From contig NZ_FOVN01000004.1 in NCBI RefSeq assembly GCF_900115185.1, positions 226,188 through 290,187 of the forward strand: DNA of 64,000 nt. Direction: 5' to 3'. Position numbers and translations under genes: made by a program. Source of the stretch: Algorimicrobium echini (GTDB lineage Bacteria > Bacteroidota > Bacteroidia > Flavobacteriales > Flavobacteriaceae). Each line of letters starts with the position of its first letter. Position 1 is the stretch's first letter. Under the pieces are notes generated by a model that worked only from the letters and a program-made list of their open reading frames with translations, searched no databases and was not told where the DNA came from. This document shows, piece by piece, positions 1 through 9,191 of the stretch.

Positions 1-251
1 ATTGTTAGCTGTTTACAGTTGGGATTAACAAACTAAAAATTAACATAAATTTAAATAAATAATTCATCTTTAAAAGACATTCCTAAGAAAGCTTTGAAGA
101 GTTATCTTACAAGTTCTATGCCACGAGATTTTTTAAAACTTATCAATTGAAGTAATACGAGTATTTAAACATTTGATTTTCAGTGTTTAAATATGTTTTA
201 AATTTTGATAAAATGTAACAATTTGTATGATGATTAAATTTTACTATTTAA

Positions 252-1982
252 TTAAATAATTAACCGAACATCACCTAAATCCTGAATCTTATATGGAAAT
301 GTTTCACCAGGAGAACCAATAAACATGAAGTTAATTGGGATATTATATTTTTCTGATAATTCTTTAATTTTTTCAGGATTAAAATGTCCATGTTCTTCTA
401 TAAATTCAATGTGAATTTCAGGATAAGCCCGATCTAATACAGCAATATCACTTTGTAAATTTTTGGGTGTCACATAATCAGGCTTTAGTACGGTTACAAT
501 TTTCAAGCGCTTGGTATGTTCGTTTTTCTGAATATATTGTAAAACTTTATTCAAAGTGGATACATCATCATGATTTGTAAAAAACACGAATTCCTGATTA
601 TTTATGTGGTGAATTGTAAGTAACAGTTTTTTATTTAATTTTTCGAAAATAGGCAAATTAGAAGGTATTATATATTTTATGAATTGTAAAAAGCCACGTA
701 ATATTTGAATTCGAAATAACATAAAGCCAACGATTAAAAGTGTCGGGATGAGGTACTCCATAAAAATAATTAAGTAGGGCGGATTTAAAACAATGTTTCC
801 AATTAATGCTAATAAAACACCTGCTATAGCAAGTATAAGTGCGCCCACACTAGCTTTTTCTGGTCTTGGTAATTGTTTTCTATTAATTTTTAGCAATATA
901 TTTCCAACAGCAAAAAGAATCATGACACTTAAAAACGCAATGGTATATACACCAGCTAAAGCTTTTAGATTGCCTTGTGTGATAGTTAGGATGGTTATAC
1001 ATAACAGAAAAAAACTGATAGAAATAAGATAAGAACTTCCTCTTTTATTCCTTTTTAGAAGAAATTTTGGTAAAATTCTATCTAAAGCCATCCGTTCAAC
1101 CAAACCACCAACACCAACAAAAGATGTTAAAACAGCACCACTTAAAACCAACACTGCATCAATAGATATAATATAAAATAACCAGTTTCCGCCTGCTGTT
1201 TGGCCTAAAAATGAAAGTAGGGTTTCTTCGTGATTTCCAATAACAGAAATGGGAATAATTGCTAATGCTAAAAAGGCCAGCAATGGATTGAAAATTGTAA
1301 CTACAACCCACATATTCCGTAAGGTTTTAGGAAATACACCTGGCTTTTGCTCTTCTACATAATTTGCAGAACTCTCAAAACCACTAATACCTAACATGGC
1401 AGCGGCAAAACCAAAAAACAGAGCCGTAGTTATGCTTCCTTCTATGGGATTTTTAAAATTTGCTATTAGACTTTCGTATCCATTTTGAAATAAATAGATA
1501 CCACAAAAAACACATAAAAGTGTTAAAGAAGTTAAATGAAAAATAAAAATAGCAATAGCTACCTTTGATGATTCGCCAATGCCTAAAATTACAATAATCA
1601 TAAACAGCGCCAGTAAACCAATGGTTGTATAAACTATGGGAATGCCATTCCAAAGACTGTGTGCATATTTAACCGATTCGCTTGCCGAAATAACGGCAGT
1701 AGCCATATATGATAATACCGTAAGTGCTGCGGCAAAAGAGGCTGTCGATTTTTTTGTTGTATTCAATAAAGCATTGTAGGCTCCACCATTTAATGGTAAA
1801 GCTCCAACAACTTCACCATAAATTTTTCTGAATAAAAAAAGAATTAATGCAACAATAAGTAATGAAATCCAGGCATATTGTCCAGCATAAACAATGGCAA
1901 GTGCAGAAACATATAAACAAGAAGAGCTTATGTCGTTACCACAAATGGCAGTGGCAGCCAATTGGTTTAAACGTTTTTTCAT
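252..1982 (-). CDS. APC-superfamily amino acid permease with soluble C-terminal tail
   Basis: A 576-residue polytopic membrane protein with about twelve hydrophobic segments up to roughly residue 430. The N-terminal region and the overall pattern match the amino acid/polyamine/organocation (APC) permease superfamily, so it probably carries amino acids or related solutes across the inner membrane. The substrate cannot be read from the sequence. Residues about 432-576 form a soluble alpha/beta-like tail that a minimal APC carrier lacks; a sensory or regulatory role is only a guess. The ATG follows directly on the seven-U tract of a strong hairpin (see 1983-2028), so expression may depend on read-through or on alternative folding of the leader. 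It lies downstream of the acyl-CoA carboxylase genes on the same strand, 209 bases away. Confidence 0.85.
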   Translation of the reverse strand: MKKRLNQLAATAICGNDISSSCLYVSALAIVYAGQYAWISLLIVALILFLFRKIYGEVVGALPLNGGAYNALLNTTKKSTASFAAALTVLSYMATAVISASESVKYAHSLWNGIPIVYTTIGLLALFMIIVILGIGESSKVAIAIFIFHLTSLTLLCVFCGIYLFQNGYESLIANFKNPIEGSITTALFFGFAAAMLGISGFESSANYVEEQKPGVFPKTLRNMWVVVTIFNPLLAFLALAIIPISVIGNHEETLLSFLGQTAGGNWLFYIISIDAVLVLSGAVLTSFVGVGGLVERMALDRILPKFLLKRNKRGSSYLISISFFLLCITILTITQGNLKALAGVYTIAFLSVMILFAVGNILLKINRKQLPRPEKASVGALILAIAGVLLALIGNIVLNPPYLIIFMEYLIPTLLIVGFMLFRIQILRGFLQFIKYIIPSNLPIFEKLNKKLLLTIHHINNQEFVFFTNHDDVSTLNKVLQYIQKNEHTKRLKIVTVLKPDYVTPKNLQSDIAVLDRAYPEIHIEFIEEHGHFNPEKIKELSEKYNIPINFMFIGSPGETFPYKIQDLGDVRLII

Positions 1983-2028
1983 AAAAAAAGCACATAATGA
2001 GTGTACTAAAGATAGTCATTATGTGCTT
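1983..2028 (-). terminator. Terminator-like hairpin abutting the permease start codon
   Basis: Read on the minus strand, AAGCACATAATGA (2028-2016) pairs perfectly over 13 bp with TCATTATGTGCTT (2000-1988), with a 15-base loop. Seven U residues (1989-1983) follow and the permease ATG is the next base. This has the form of an intrinsic terminator. It could end the acyl-CoA carboxylase transcript that stops at 2192, act as an attenuator for the permease, or do both. The structure is directly visible; the regulatory role is inferred. Confidence 0.75.
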
Positions 2029-2191
2029 GGAATTTTTAAAAGCGTATTAAGTTTTATAATATTTTCAATCGAAATACATGAAATTAAATAATAATAAATT
2101 TTCTCTAAATCATGATAGCGTAAATTATGATGTTGATGTTGTGTTTCCAAAACAACTAACTGTCATAGAAATATTATGCTTAATGAGTCAT

Positions 2192-3733
2192 TTACAACGG
2201 AATATTTCCATGTTTGCGTTTCGGTTTTTCAACTTGTTTATCTTCTAGCATAGAAAAAGCTTTAATTAATTTGCGTCTAGTAGTTTCGGGTAAAATAACT
2301 TCATCAATAAAACCACGTTGAGCAGCACTATATGGGTTGGCAAACAAATCAGCGTATTCTGCCTCTTTTTCTTTCCATTTAGCCTCTTTGTCATCAGCTG
2401 CATTAATGTCTTTTTTAAAGATGATTTCTGCAGCACCTTTGGCACCCATTACTGCAATTTCGGCACTTGGCCAGGCGTAATTCATATCAGCACCTATGTG
2501 TTTAGAGTTCATAACATCATACGCACCACCATAGGCTTTTCTGGTAATAACCGTTACTCTTGGTACTGTTGCTTCGCTAAAAGCGTATAGCAATTTTGCA
2601 CCATGAACAATAATACCATTCCATTCTTGATCTGTTCCTGGTAAAAAGCCTGGTACATCTTCTAAAACCAGTAAAGGAATATTAAAGGCATCGCAAAAAC
2701 GAACAAATCTAGCGGCTTTTTTCGCGCTATTAACATCTAAAACACCAGCTAAAAACATGGGCTGATTAGCAACAATACCTATACTTTTTCCGCCTAATCT
2801 GGCAAAGCCTACTATAATATTTTCGGCGTGGTTTTTATGAATTTCGTAGAAAGAATCGGTATCAATAATTCCAGAAATAACCGCGTGCATGTCATATGGT
2901 TTATTGGCATTGTCTGGAATAATTTGTGATAATTCCTCGCGCATTTCATCAGCTAATTCATAAGGGATATCTTTTGTTTTTTCTTGATTGTTTTGAGGTA
3001 AGTAACTCAATAATTTTTTAATATCTTCTAGACATTCTACATCATTAGTTGCCGTAATATGTGCCACACCAGATTTGGTTGCATGTGCACTTGCGCCACC
3101 TAGCTCTTCACTAGTTACGTTTTCATTGGTAACCGTTTTAACAACATTTGGGCCTGTAACAAACATATAACTTGTGTCTTGAACCATGAGCGTGAAATCC
3201 GTCATAGCAGGTGAATATACGGCACCTCCAGCACAAGGTCCCATGATAGCAGATAACTGTGGAATAACGCCTGAAGCTTGCACATTACGGTAAAATATAT
3301 CTGCATAACCACCAAGCGAACGGACGCCTTCTTGAATTCGTGCGCCTCCAGAATCATTAAGTCCTATAATAGGAGCACCCACTTTTACAGCTAAATCCAT
3401 AACTTTACAGATTTTTTCAGCATGTGTTTCTGAAAGAGAGCCTCCAAAAACGGTGAAATCTTGCGCAAAAACATAAACCAATCTGCCAGAAACGGTTCCA
3501 TAACCTGTTACAACACCATCCCCATAATACTGTTGCTTGTCCATCCCAAAGTCTTTGGTTCTGTGTGTGACTAATGCGCCTATTTCTTCAAATGAGCCTT
3601 CGTCTAAAAGATATAAAACGCGCTCACGAGCGGTGAGTTTTTTGTTTGCATGTTGCTTTTCAATACGTTTTTCACCACCACCTAAATAGGATTGTGCTAA
3701 TTTCTCGTTTAAGGTTTTTATTTTTGAATCCAT
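2192..3733 (-). CDS. Acyl-CoA (propionyl-CoA type) carboxylase, carboxyltransferase subunit
   Basis: A 513-residue carboxyltransferase of the crotonase-like PccB family, which moves the carboxyl group from carboxybiotin to an acyl-CoA. Visible hallmarks are GGARIQEGV (129-137) and [12 protein letters not shown] (165-176) in the N-terminal half, and [12 protein letters not shown] followed by a GGAYDVM segment in the C-terminal half, which form the two oxyanion/CoA sites. Length is normal for PccB (about 510-530). It is the last of three minus-strand genes with the biotin carrier and biotin carboxylase, which together would form a complete split-subunit carboxylase. Propionyl-CoA is the likeliest substrate by family, but acetyl-CoA or another short acyl-CoA cannot be excluded. 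Confidence 0.93.
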   Translation of the reverse strand: MDSKIKTLNEKLAQSYLGGGEKRIEKQHANKKLTARERVLYLLDEGSFEEIGALVTHRTKDFGMDKQQYYGDGVVTGYGTVSGRLVYVFAQDFTVFGGSLSETHAEKICKVMDLAVKVGAPIIGLNDSGGARIQEGVRSLGGYADIFYRNVQASGVIPQLSAIMGPCAGGAVYSPAMTDFTLMVQDTSYMFVTGPNVVKTVTNENVTSEELGGASAHATKSGVAHITATNDVECLEDIKKLLSYLPQNNQEKTKDIPYELADEMREELSQIIPDNANKPYDMHAVISGIIDTDSFYEIHKNHAENIIVGFARLGGKSIGIVANQPMFLAGVLDVNSAKKAARFVRFCDAFNIPLLVLEDVPGFLPGTDQEWNGIIVHGAKLLYAFSEATVPRVTVITRKAYGGAYDVMNSKHIGADMNYAWPSAEIAVMGAKGAAEIIFKKDINAADDKEAKWKEKEAEYADLFANPYSAAQRGFIDEVILPETTRRKLIKAFSMLEDKQVEKPKRKHGNIPL

Positions 3734-3834
3734 TTTTTTTATGTTTTCTCGCTAAAGTGCAGATGCATTTAGCTTTTGAAATTTTTTAATTTATTTACTC
3801 GTTGTTATTGGAAACTGTTTATAGTAACTGCAAA

Positions 3835-5283
3835 CTATTTAAGGGGTACTCGCAATAATTTCTGATCCGCTAAATACTGTTTTACGGCTATCATAGCTGC
3901 TATTTTTGCTTCGGCTTCTTGACTTTCTTTTAATGCCTCTGGGGAATAAAACTTTTTTACAAAATGGGTATCAAAATTACCGGAACGAAAGGCTTCATGT
4001 TTGCAAACAAATGATCCAAATGGTAAGGTTGTTTCGATACCTTGAATATGATAATCTGCAATAGCTGAAATCATTAGCTCAATAGCTTCTTCTCGTGTTT
4101 TTCCATAGGTAATAAGTTTGGATAACATCGGGTCGTAATAAATTGGAACGTCCATACCTTCTTCAAACCCGTTATCTACACGAATATTTTTACCTACAGG
4201 TAGTTTGTAAACCTCTAAATTACCAACACTTGGTAGGAAATCGTTTAAGGGGTCTTCAGCATATACACGTAACTCTAATGCATGACCGTTTATTTTTAAA
4301 TCGGATTGGCTTAAGGGTAACGCTTCGCCACGTGCTACCCGAATTTGTAATTCTACCAAATCGGTATTACTTATAAGCTCGGTAACAGGATGTTCCACTT
4401 GTAAGCGTGTATTCATTTCAAGGAAATAGAAATTATGATCACCATCTAGTAAAAATTCAACTGTTCCAGCACCAATATAATCGCAGGCTTTAGCCACTTT
4501 TATGGCTGCTTCACCCATTTTATTTCGTAGTTCAGGAGTGAGTACAGATGAAGGTGCTTCTTCTACAACTTTTTGATGACGACGTTGAATACTACATTCC
4601 CGTTCAAATAAATGAATAATATTGCCATGTGTATCTGCCATGACTTGAATTTCAATATGGCGTGGCGAGGTTACATATTTTTCAATAAAAACAGAACCAT
4701 CACCAAAAGCAGAAGTTGCTTCACTAATGGCACGATTCATTTGCGATTCAAAATCTGATTCTTTTTCAACAATACGCATTCCTTTTCCGCCTCCACCTGC
4801 TGAAGCTTTTATCAATATGGGAAACCCAATATCTTTAGCTATTTTTTTAGCTTCAGGTATGTCTGTAATAGCTTCTTCGGTACCTGGTACCATTGGTATA
4901 TTGTAGTGTTTCACCGCTTCTTTAGCTGCTAGTTTACTACCCATTACTTTAATAGCTTTGGATTTTGGACCAATAAATATCATGTTATTGGTTTCGCATA
5001 ACTCTGCAAAATCTGCATTTTCAGATAAAAAGCCATAACCTGGGTGGATGGCATCTACCTCTAATTTTTTAGCAACTTCAATAATTTTATCACCTAACAA
5101 ATATGATTGATTGGAAGGTGCTTCGCCAATTAAAACAGCTTCGTCTGCATATTTTACGTGTGGAGCATTCCGATCTATTGTTGAATAAACGGCTACCGTT
5201 TTAATTCCCATTTTTTTTGCTGTTCGCATGACACGAATAGCTATTTCACCACGATTTGCTACTAGTATTTTTTTCATTCCCAT
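3835..5283 (-). CDS. Biotin carboxylase subunit of acyl-CoA carboxylase
   Basis: A 482-residue ATP-grasp biotin carboxylase, which carboxylates the biotin of the carrier protein using ATP and bicarbonate. The N-terminal fold opens with KKILVANRGEIAIRV, the glycine-rich ATP loop GGGGKG lies at 163-168, and the MNTRLQVEHPVTE catalytic segment follows near residue 290. It is about 30 residues longer than stand-alone AccC because of a helical C-terminal extension. A second ATG at 5277 (third codon) gives the more usual MKKILVAN start and may be the true one. It sits 155 bases after the carrier gene and 101 bases before the carboxyltransferase gene, so the three are probably co-transcribed. Confidence 0.93.
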   Translation of the reverse strand: MGMKKILVANRGEIAIRVMRTAKKMGIKTVAVYSTIDRNAPHVKYADEAVLIGEAPSNQSYLLGDKIIEVAKKLEVDAIHPGYGFLSENADFAELCETNNMIFIGPKSKAIKVMGSKLAAKEAVKHYNIPMVPGTEEAITDIPEAKKIAKDIGFPILIKASAGGGGKGMRIVEKESDFESQMNRAISEATSAFGDGSVFIEKYVTSPRHIEIQVMADTHGNIIHLFERECSIQRRHQKVVEEAPSSVLTPELRNKMGEAAIKVAKACDYIGAGTVEFLLDGDHNFYFLEMNTRLQVEHPVTELISNTDLVELQIRVARGEALPLSQSDLKINGHALELRVYAEDPLNDFLPSVGNLEVYKLPVGKNIRVDNGFEEGMDVPIYYDPMLSKLITYGKTREEAIELMISAIADYHIQGIETTLPFGSFVCKHEAFRSGNFDTHFVKKFYSPEALKESQEAEAKIAAMIAVKQYLADQKLLRVPLK

Positions 5284-5438
5284 CGTTACCTTCCATACAG
5301 AAGGATTTTTTTATTTCAAATTCCCCAAAAAGGGATAATTTATTTGTTGTTCCTGTAAAAAACAGGAGTCTTACTTTTTTCTATGTTCTTAAAGGTCTTT
5401 TTTTTTGATTAAAGCGAATAAAATGTGCTTCTTAATTT

Positions 5439-5924
5439 TTATTCGAATTCAAGTAATAGTTGATTCTTATCAACGGCATCGCCTTTACTTACAGAAACCG
5501 ACTTTATAATGCCATTTCTAGGGGATGTAATAACATTTTCCATTTTCATGGCTTCTAGAATGATTAAGGTATCATCTTCATTAACTTCCTGACCCGCTTG
5601 AACGGCTATGTCCAAAATTAAACCTGGCATGGGCGCTTTAATGTCATTAACTTGTTTGGAAGCGCCAATTTCGAAACCTAACTCTTGTATTAGCACATCT
5701 AAATAATCTTCAATTGCAATTTGATATAGCGTACCATTAATTTTTACCTGATACTGTTTTGCATTGAAATCTCTTTGTAAAATCTCTGCTTTGTAGGATT
5801 TGTTATTTTCTAAAATATGAAAGTGATTGGCGTGCTCTTTAACACTGTCTAGGGTTTCAATAGACTCTTTTTTAAAGTCGAATTCGTAAGTGTTATTAAC
5901 TTTTGTATGATAAGTTTGACTCAT
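5439..5924 (-). CDS. Biotin/lipoyl carrier protein of acyl-CoA carboxylase
   Basis: A 161-residue biotin carboxyl carrier protein. The biotinylation motif EAMKMEN is near the C-terminus, with the target lysine at about residue 127, and the MPG motif about 28 residues before it is also typical of biotinyl domains. The N-terminal 90 residues form a separate region resembling the N-terminal part of propionyl-CoA carboxylase carrier chains. The reading frame extends upstream to a TTG at 5975, but the ATG at 5924 gives a natural N-terminus (MSQTYHTKV) and is preferred. It is first in the order carrier, biotin carboxylase, carboxyltransferase. Confidence 0.9.
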   Translation of the reverse strand: MSQTYHTKVNNTYEFDFKKESIETLDSVKEHANHFHILENNKSYKAEILQRDFNAKQYQVKINGTLYQIAIEDYLDVLIQELGFEIGASKQVNDIKAPMPGLILDIAVQAGQEVNEDDTLIILEAMKMENVITSPRNGIIKSVSVSKGDAVDKNQLLLEFE

Positions 5925-5992
5925 TGATTTATTTTTAGAAGTGTAAATATAAGGAATATGTACCGTTTTGTTCAAATGGGTTTTAGATTTTA

Positions 5993-6664
5993 CTAAACTT
6001 TGAAATGAGAATCATTTTGGTGACGTTTAATAGCGTTTCGCGATAAAACAATACCAATAAATAAGGAGATAAAAGCACCAATCCAAATCCCTGGAATAAA
6101 ATCAATAAACAAGAAAAAGTCATACGCACCATGAAAAACAATGGCCAGCAATAATCCAATGAGGTTTAATAATCTCTTATTTTTAGAGAATTTAGCTTTT
6201 CCCATATAATAACCCATTAGTATACCAAACGTAGCATGAGCTGGAATGGCAGTAAAAGCTCGTAAAAGCGCTGCTTCGTAACCTCCTTCTAATACATACA
6301 TAATATTTTCGGTTGCAGCGAAACCCATAGAAACCATTACGGCATATACAATTCCATCAAAAGGTTCGTTGAAAGCTTGTTTTGGCTGTGCGTAATAACG
6401 AACAATGATGTATTTACTGAATTCTTCAGTAAAACCGACAACAAAAAATGCTTTAATAAACATTTGAAGTACACTTGCTTCATCTAGCAAGAAATAATAA
6501 TCAAATAGAATATAGAGTAGGGTTGTTAATATAACACTAACAAATGCGCCAAAAAGAAACGCATAAAAAAGTAAGAGTTTAGGTTCTTTTTCGTATTTAT
6601 CTTTTAAATAAATATATAGAATTATGATACATACAGGCGCTATGGCAACAAGGAATAGATTCAT
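5993..6664 (-). CDS. PrsW-family intramembrane metalloprotease
   Basis: A 223-residue membrane protein with about seven hydrophobic segments and all three PrsW motifs: EEFSK (EExxK, residues 80-84), FAATE (FxxxE, 115-119) and HGAYD (HxxxD, 178-182), plus a further histidine at 143. In Bacillus, PrsW cleaves the anti-sigma factor RsiW; in Bacteroidota the substrate is generally unknown. It lies between the NUDIX gene (30 bases upstream) and the biotin carrier gene (68 bases downstream) on the same strand, so it may share their transcript. A link to the ECF/anti-sigma pair at 46.6-47.7 kb would be speculation. Confidence 0.9.
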   Translation of the reverse strand: MNLFLVAIAPVCIIILYIYLKDKYEKEPKLLLFYAFLFGAFVSVILTTLLYILFDYYFLLDEASVLQMFIKAFFVVGFTEEFSKYIIVRYYAQPKQAFNEPFDGIVYAVMVSMGFAATENIMYVLEGGYEAALLRAFTAIPAHATFGILMGYYMGKAKFSKNKRLLNLIGLLLAIVFHGAYDFFLFIDFIPGIWIGAFISLFIGIVLSRNAIKRHQNDSHFKV

Positions 6665-6694
6665 GAAAGCAAAGTAATTAAAAATAATGGAAAC

Positions 6695-7246
6695 TTACTG
6701 TGTAACTAACGTTATGGCTTTCAAAACAGACTCATAATATTTCTTGTTTGAGGGTACAAAATAATTCGTATTTGTACTGTGTTGTAAAAGCAATTTAAAC
6801 TGATCTAGAGTTACTAACTGTAAGGCATCAACTTCCTCTGGTTGTGGTTTTAGTTTATTAATAGAAACCGGTAGTTTAGCTATGTATGTGTGGTGGAATT
6901 CATTATCAATGATTCCATTTTTATAACTTTGAAAGCAAGGGAAGACGCCAATTTTTTTTAAATCAAACTCTGAAATTGTTAAGCCAATTTCTTCTTGTGT
7001 TTCACGGATAGCAGCTTGTTCAATCGTTTCACCTGCATCTACATGGCCAGCAACTGATACATCCCACAGAAGCGGACAAATAACTTTTTTTACAGATCGT
7101 TGCGCCAATAATATGTCGCCTTTTGCCGTATATAACCAAATATGAGCCGTGTTATGATGATAGCCTTTATCATGAACTTCCGACTTTAATGCGGTTTTGC
7201 CCGTTTCTTGGCCTGTTTTAGTAACGATATCTATGCGCTCATCCAT
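6695..7246 (-). CDS. NUDIX hydrolase
   Basis: A 183-residue NUDIX enzyme. The box GX5EX7REUXEEXGU is visible as GHVDAGE followed by RETQEEIGL (about residues 67-89), with threonine in the usually hydrophobic position. The arrangement, with an N-terminal beta region and a TAHIWLY strand before the box, resembles the isopentenyl-diphosphate-isomerase-like/YfcD group, so the substrate may be a nucleoside or isoprenoid diphosphate; this cannot be decided here. The frame runs to a TTG at 7252, but the ATG at 7246 is the natural start. It is followed after 30 bases by the PrsW-type gene. Confidence 0.88.
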   Translation of the reverse strand: MDERIDIVTKTGQETGKTALKSEVHDKGYHHNTAHIWLYTAKGDILLAQRSVKKVICPLLWDVSVAGHVDAGETIEQAAIRETQEEIGLTISEFDLKKIGVFPCFQSYKNGIIDNEFHHTYIAKLPVSINKLKPQPEEVDALQLVTLDQFKLLLQHSTNTNYFVPSNKKYYESVLKAITLVTQ

Positions 7247-7309
7247 GTACAATTATTTAAGTGGAAAGATAAAACTAAAAAAAACTCCCACTTTCGTAGG
7301 AGTTAAAAT

Positions 7310-8398
7310 TTATTTAAAATATGAAAATGTTTCACCATCTTTCATTTTTAATAATGTTTCGTAAATCATTTTAATTACATTTTCAACATCATCCCGATGC
7401 ACCATTTCTACAGTGGTATGCATATAACGTAATGGTAATGAAATTAAAGCAGAAGGCACACCTCCATTGCTGTAAGCAAAGGCATCAGTATCTGTACCTG
7501 TAGCTCGAGATAGGGCAGCACGCTGAAACGGTATCTTTTTTTCTTCGGCAGTTTCTGTAATCAAATCACGCAATTTTTGTTGTACTGCAGGAGCATAAGC
7601 AATTACAGGACCAGCACCTAATTCTACAAAACCTTGCGATTTTTGTTCTATCATTGGTGTTGTAGTATCATGAGTTACATCTGTAACAATTGCAGCATTT
7701 GGTTTGATAGTTTGAGTTATCATTTCAGCGCCACGTAATCCAATTTCTTCTTGTACCGAGTTGGTGATATATAAACCAAAAGGGAGTGTTTTTTTGTTTT
7801 CTTTTAAAAGTCTGGCTACTTCAGCAATCATAAAACCACCCATACGGTTATCCAATGCGCGACAAACAAATTTATCACCATTTAAAATATGAAATTCATC
7901 GGGATACGTAATAACGCAACCAACGTGAATGTCCATTTTCTCTACTGCTGCTTTATCTTTGGCGCCAACATCAATACAAATATTATCGGGTTTCGGTGCT
8001 TCCTCTTTACTTTTATCTCTGGTGTGAATAGCTGGCCATCCAAAAACACCTTTAACAATACCGTTTTTGGTGTGAATATTCACTATTTTACTAGGTGCAA
8101 TTTGGTGATCGCTACCACCATTGCGAATAACATATATTAGTCCATTATCTGAAATATAATTTACATACCACGAAATTTCATCAGCATGCCCTTCTATAAC
8201 CACTTTATATTTGGCTTTTGGGTTTACAACGCCAACGGCTGTTCCATAGGTATCTGTTATAAACTCATCCACATACGGTTTTAGGTAGTCCATCCATATT
8301 TTCTGACCCTCCCACTCATATCCAGTAGGTGATGCATTATTTAAATATTTTTCTAGAAAGTCCATGGACTTTTTATTTAGTATACTCTTTTTTGCCAT
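7310..8398 (-). CDS. M42-family glutamyl aminopeptidase-like metallopeptidase
   Basis: A 362-residue cytosolic peptidase of the M42 (FrvX/TET aminopeptidase) family. Expected metal ligands and catalytic residues can be placed: H71 and D73 in EGHADEI, D183 in RALDNRMGG, E217/E218 in VQEEIGLRG, D240 in VTDVTHD and a late histidine in RYMHTTVEMVH near 329. Length is typical. Members form large dodecameric complexes that trim peptides from the N-terminus. No signal peptide is present. The gene reads away from the DUF4294 gene, with a 115-base shared upstream region. Confidence 0.92.
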   Translation of the reverse strand: MAKKSILNKKSMDFLEKYLNNASPTGYEWEGQKIWMDYLKPYVDEFITDTYGTAVGVVNPKAKYKVVIEGHADEISWYVNYISDNGLIYVIRNGGSDHQIAPSKIVNIHTKNGIVKGVFGWPAIHTRDKSKEEAPKPDNICIDVGAKDKAAVEKMDIHVGCVITYPDEFHILNGDKFVCRALDNRMGGFMIAEVARLLKENKKTLPFGLYITNSVQEEIGLRGAEMITQTIKPNAAIVTDVTHDTTTPMIEQKSQGFVELGAGPVIAYAPAVQQKLRDLITETAEEKKIPFQRAALSRATGTDTDAFAYSNGGVPSALISLPLRYMHTTVEMVHRDDVENVIKMIYETLLKMKDGETFSYFK

Positions 8399-8513
8399 CT
8401 GATTTATTTTTGCACTAAAATAACAATATTAATACTATTTTAAGGTTAAAGGTTTTTTAAATTATTAATTTTACATATTCCTTTTTGGAATGATTTTGGA
8501 TCGTTTTAAACCT

Positions 8514-9191
8514 ATGAAAATAATTGCCTACTTTTTTTTAGTTTTTCCCATAGCACTTTTTGCTCAAGTAGAGGAGGAGGTACAAGATTCAACGGATGTG
8601 GTTTATATTCTGATTGAAGGCGATTCAATACCTAAATCTGCTATTAATTTGAACGAAGTTAAACTGTTACACCGTTTAAAATTCAGTACAGAAGCAGAAA
8701 GAAACCGTTATTTAATTATTAGACGAAAAACTATCAAGGTGTATCCTTACGCTAAATTAGCTGCTGAACGGTTGGAATCTTTAAACGAACGTTTAAATAG
8801 TTTGGAACGCGAAAGTGAAAAACGTCGGTATGCTAAATTAATTCAGAAGTATATTGAGGATGAATTTTCAGCCGAACTAAAAAAATTAACAAAAACGGAA
8901 GGACAAATTCTTGTAAAATTGATTCATAGACAAACAGGTGTTACAACATTCGATTTAATAAAAGATTTGCGGAGTGGTTGGCGTGCTTTTTGGTTTAATA
9001 ATACCGCCTTACTTTTTAATATTTCGCTTAAAGAAGAATTTGACCCATGGAATGTTGAGGAAGATTATTTAATTGAAGATGTTTTGGAACGTAATTTTCA
9101 AAGTGGACGTTTAGAGCGTCAAGAGTCTGCATTAGATTTTGATTTTTTTGAATTAGCCAATAAATGGCGTAATAGCAATGAAGTCCCATAA
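8514..9191 (+). CDS. DUF4294-domain secreted protein
   Basis: A 225-residue protein of the DUF4294 family, found mostly in Bacteroidota. The start at 8514 gives a clear signal peptide (MKIIAYFFLVFPIALFAQ), so this ATG is preferred to the in-frame ATG at 8490. The mature protein is charged and helical, with a coiled-coil-prone stretch rich in Arg, Glu and Leu in the middle, and ends in an acidic segment. Its function is not established. Its stop codon overlaps the start of the hemolysin III gene by one base (TAATG), so the two are translationally coupled. Confidence 0.85.
   Translation: MKIIAYFFLVFPIALFAQVEEEVQDSTDVVYILIEGDSIPKSAINLNEVKLLHRLKFSTEAERNRYLIIRRKTIKVYPYAKLAAERLESLNERLNSLERESEKRRYAKLIQKYIEDEFSAELKKLTKTEGQILVKLIHRQTGVTTFDLIKDLRSGWRAFWFNNTALLFNISLKEEFDPWNVEEDYLIEDVLERNFQSGRLERQESALDFDFFELANKWRNSNEVP

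Noticed and set aside
1..251. Left-edge region as a gene or RNA
   Set aside because: A+T-rich with stops in all frames and no tRNA or stable hairpin seen; it is 251 bases of unassigned intergenic sequence.
793..1032. Plus-strand open frame inside the permease gene
   Set aside because: It is antisense to a well-conserved membrane protein and has no promoter or recognisable protein features; other antisense frames were dropped for the same reason.
5351..5367. Hairpin TCCTGT/ACAGGA between carrier and biotin carboxylase genes
   Set aside because: Only six pairs with no clear U-tract on the minus strand; it may be chance.
5925..5975. N-terminal extension of the biotin carrier from a TTG
   Set aside because: The ATG at 5924 gives a natural start; the same reasoning applies to TTG extensions at 7252, 12531, 12563 and 39734.
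8405..8412. TATTTTTG as a promoter for the DUF4294 gene
   Set aside because: The -33 TTG is not at a usable distance, and the sequence lies close to the M42 start; support is too weak to list.
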